From contig NZ_AP031498.1 of the NCBI RefSeq assembly GCF_042854845.1, forward strand, positions 2,666,001-2,730,000: 64,000 nt of DNA, given 5' to 3'. Under the pieces are notes generated by a model. It searched no databases and was not told the origin of the DNA. It saw nothing but the letters and a program-made list of their open reading frames with translations. Below are positions 61,862 through 64,000 of the stretch, one piece after another. Numbering within the stretch: position 1 is the first letter of the stretch; each line of letters opens with the position of its first letter. The stretch comes from Maricurvus nonylphenolicus (GTDB taxonomy: Bacteria > Pseudomonadota > Gammaproteobacteria > Pseudomonadales > Cellvibrionaceae). The translations under genes were made by a program, and so were the position numbers.

Positions 61862-64000
61862 ATGACTACTCGTATTCAAAAAGGCGGTCTTCAAATTGCT
61901 GAAGAGCTGTTTAACCTGGTTGAAAACGATATCGCACCAGGTACTGGTGTTGATACCGATCACTTCTGGACTGAATTTGAAGCTATCCTGAATGATCTGG
62001 CGCCAAAAAATAAAGCACTGCTCGCCAAACGCGATGACATCCAGGCGCAAATCGATGCCTGGCACAAAGAGCGCGCAAGCCAAGGCCATGACGCTGCTGC
62101 TTATAAAGCTTTCTTGCAGGAAATTGGCTACCTGTTGCCAGAAGGTCCTGAGTTTAAAGTTACCACTCAGAACGTTGACGAAGAGATCGCCACACAGGCG
62201 GGCCCACAGCTGGTTGTACCGGTTAAAAACGCCCGTTTTGCACTGAACGCTGCTAATGCTCGTTGGGGTAGCCTGTACGATGCACTGTACGGTACCGATG
62301 CCATTTCAGAAGAAGGTGGTGCTGAGCGTGCCGGTGGTTACAACCCAACTCGTGGTGCCAAGGTAATTGCCTTTGCTCGAAACCACCTGGATAACGCTGC
62401 GCCTCTGGCCAACGGTTCTCACGTTGACTCTACTCAGTACGCGGTTAAAGGCGGTCAACTGGTTGTTTCTCTGGCCGATGGTTCCGAAACCGGTCTGGCA
62501 CAGCCTGAAAAATTCCTGGGTTATAACGGCTCAGAGGAAGCGCCAAGCGCTGTACTGCTGAAAAACAACGGCCTGCACATCGAGATTCAAATCGATCGCG
62601 AAGCCAGCATTGGTAAAACCGATGCAGCTGGCGTACAGGATCTGCTGGTTGAAGCCGCAGTTACCACCATTATGGACTGTGAAGACTCTGTTGCTGCTGT
62701 AGATGCCGAAGACAAGGTTGAGGTTTACAGCAACTGGTTGGGCCTGATGAAAGGTACGCTGAGCGAGTCTTTCGTTAAAGGTGGCAAAGAAGTTACCCGC
62801 GCCATGAACCCGGATCGTACCTACAAAGCTGCCGACGGCTCAGAGCTGTCTCTGCACGGTCGCTCTCTGCTGTTCGTTCGTAACGTTGGCCACCTGATGA
62901 CTAACCCGGCGATCCTGGACAAAGACGGCAACGAAGTCCCTGAAGGCATCATGGATGGCATGGTTACTGTGCTGGCCGCTATGCACGACCTGAAAGGCAA
63001 TACCTCCCGCACCAACAGCCGCGCAGGCAGCGTAAATATCGTTAAGCCTAAGATGCACGGCCCTGAAGAAGTGGCTTTTGCTGTAGAGCTGTTCGAGCGT
63101 GTTGAGCAGGCCCTGGGCCTGGAAAAGAACACCCTGAAAGTTGGCATTATGGACGAGGAACGTCGTACTACTGTTAACCTGAAGGAATGTATCCGTGTTG
63201 CCAGCGAGCGTGTTGTATTTATTAACACCGGCTTCCTGGATCGCACCGGTGACGAAATCCATACCTCCATGCTGGCCGGTCCTTTTGTACCTAAGACCAT
63301 CATGAAGCAGCAAGCGTGGATCAACGCTTACGAAGACTGGAACGTTGATGTAGGTATCGAGTGCGGTCTGCCAGGCAAATCCCAGATTGGTAAAGGTATG
63401 TGGGCCATGCCAGACGAAATGGCAGCCATGCTGGAGCAGAAAATTGGCCATCCGAAATCCGGCGCCAACACTGCATGGGTTCCGTCTCCAAACGGTGCCA
63501 CCCTGCACAGCACGCATTACCACCAGATCAATGTTATCGAGCGCCAAAAAGAACTGGCTAGCCGTGAGCGCGCCAGCCTGGACGACATTCTGAGCATTCC
63601 ATTGATGGAAGATGCTTCCAGCCTGACCGATGAGCAGATCAAGTTCGAGCTGGATAACAACGCACAGGGCATCCTGGGTTATGTTGTTCGCTGGATTGAT
63701 GTTGGCGTTGGCTGTTCTAAAGTACCTGATATCAACAACGTCGGTTTGATGGAAGACCGCGCAACTCTGCGTATTTCTTCTCAGCATCTGGCTAACTGGT
63801 TGGAACACGGTGTGTGTACCGAAGAGCAGGTGATGGAAGCCATGAAGCGTATGGCGGCTGTTGTAGATGAGCAGAACGCTGGCGACCCTGAGTACACCAA
63901 TATGGCACCAGGTTTTGACGGTATTGCTTTTAAAGCCGCTTGCGACCTCGTCTTCAAAGGTAAAGAGCAACCAGCCGGCTACACCGAGCCTCTACTGCAC
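61862..64000 (+). CDS. glcB: malate synthase G (3' end cut by window)
   Basis: Condenses glyoxylate with acetyl-CoA to malate, second step of the glyoxylate shunt. The frame from ATG 61862 (MTTRIQKGGLQIAEELFNLV) runs open to the window end through 713 codons; the last residues read GYTEPLLH, which in the family is about ten residues from the C-terminus. Recognised blocks include ARNVGHLMTNPAI-like LFVRNVGHLMTN, GIMDEERRTTVNL, and WVPSPNGATLHSTHYHQI. Strong codon bias as in aceA. Ribosome site AGAGG lies about 12 bases before the ATG. Confidence 0.96.
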   Translation, partial: MTTRIQKGGLQIAEELFNLVENDIAPGTGVDTDHFWTEFEAILNDLAPKNKALLAKRDDIQAQIDAWHKERASQGHDAAAYKAFLQEIGYLLPEGPEFKVTTQNVDEEIATQAGPQLVVPVKNARFALNAANARWGSLYDALYGTDAISEEGGAERAGGYNPTRGAKVIAFARNHLDNAAPLANGSHVDSTQYAVKGGQLVVSLADGSETGLAQPEKFLGYNGSEEAPSAVLLKNNGLHIEIQIDREASIGKTDAAGVQDLLVEAAVTTIMDCEDSVAAVDAEDKVEVYSNWLGLMKGTLSESFVKGGKEVTRAMNPDRTYKAADGSELSLHGRSLLFVRNVGHLMTNPAILDKDGNEVPEGIMDGMVTVLAAMHDLKGNTSRTNSRAGSVNIVKPKMHGPEEVAFAVELFERVEQALGLEKNTLKVGIMDEERRTTVNLKECIRVASERVVFINTGFLDRTGDEIHTSMLAGPFVPKTIMKQQAWINAYEDWNVDVGIECGLPGKSQIGKGMWAMPDEMAAMLEQKIGHPKSGANTAWVPSPNGATLHSTHYHQINVIERQKELASRERASLDDILSIPLMEDASSLTDEQIKFELDNNAQGILGYVVRWIDVGVGCSKVPDINNVGLMEDRATLRISSQHLANWLEHGVCTEEQVMEAMKRMAAVVDEQNAGDPEYTNMAPGFDGIAFKAACDLVFKGKEQPAGYTEPLLH

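Noticed and set aside
62840..63970. 376-codon open frame antisense to glcB
   Set aside because: Same cause: highly biased codons of malate synthase G; the plus frame is an unmistakable, full-length enzyme.
1..64000. CRISPR array, prophage or insertion sequence
   Set aside because: No regularly spaced repeats, transposase, integrase or phage structural gene was seen in any frame.

Overview
The window is a stretch of a gammaproteobacterial chromosome of moderate GC content, read as ordinary core genome with several unexplained regulatory and small-gene features. A complete Na+-pumping NADH:quinone reductase (Nqr) operon, the NqrM/SthA neighbourhood, a 531-residue Pseudomonas-type isocitrate lyase, malate synthase G, B12-dependent MetH, and small conserved families (DUF2970, DUF2489, DUF1315, DUF2797, DUF1853-like) all point to a marine, aerobic gammaproteobacterium. 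Cellvibrionales/Spongiibacteraceae-like relatives are my best guess; genus cannot be told from sequence alone. No CRISPR array, rRNA operon, insertion sequence or phage gene was seen.

Layout. 1-8.7 kb: nqrABCDEF, then apbE (flavin transferase), nqrM (maturation factor) and sthA (soluble transhydrogenase), all on the + strand: a respiratory Na+ pump with its two dedicated maturation proteins. 8.8-10.9 kb: a receiver-TPR protein translationally coupled to a NYN-domain protein. 10.9-15.0 kb (- strand): a CinA-like protein, a short GlpD-like dehydrogenase, and an unusual single-chain fusion of an FGGY sugar/polyol kinase with a glycerophosphodiester phosphodiesterase. 15.1-22.3 kb: DUF2970 and small secreted proteins, metH with a perfect 24-bp palindrome in its leader, divergent nfuA, aroG. 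22.4-28.8 kb: an AddAB-like helicase/nuclease pair. 28.9-37.7 kb: a GGDEF-EAL sensor, murI, TPR protein, rmuC, trmA and two paralogous small secreted proteins. 38.0-43.8 kb: a flavin reductase, an unknown lipoprotein, a large DUF6351-type hydrolase and an orphan histidine kinase.

44.0-44.6 kb is a tRNA-Val/tRNA-Asp unit followed by a decayed duplicate of the tRNA-Asp 3' half plus terminator, then a Pho-box-like site in front of a 27-residue extremely acidic ORF. 44.9-48.4 kb: a coiled-coil/zinc-knuckle protein, a PLP desulfhydrase/ACC-deaminase-like enzyme and a cNMP-binding/rhodanese protein in one tight operon. 48.4-58.8 kb: DUF1853, nadK, a phosphoesterase, rhomboid protease, DUF1315, a DUF2797 protein with a GIY-YIG-like segment, pepN, an iron alcohol dehydrogenase behind a highly structured leader, DUF488, and a small protein with an ADP-ribosyltransferase-like YHGTS motif.

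58.9-64.0 kb holds the glyoxylate shunt: aceA (-), a LysR regulator (+) and glcB (+, cut by the window end). A 36-bp sequence, 34/36 identical and in the same orientation relative to both genes, lies 105-109 bp upstream of aceA and of glcB. I take this as the strongest previously unannotated regulatory signal here; the LysR protein encoded between the two copies is the natural candidate to bind it.
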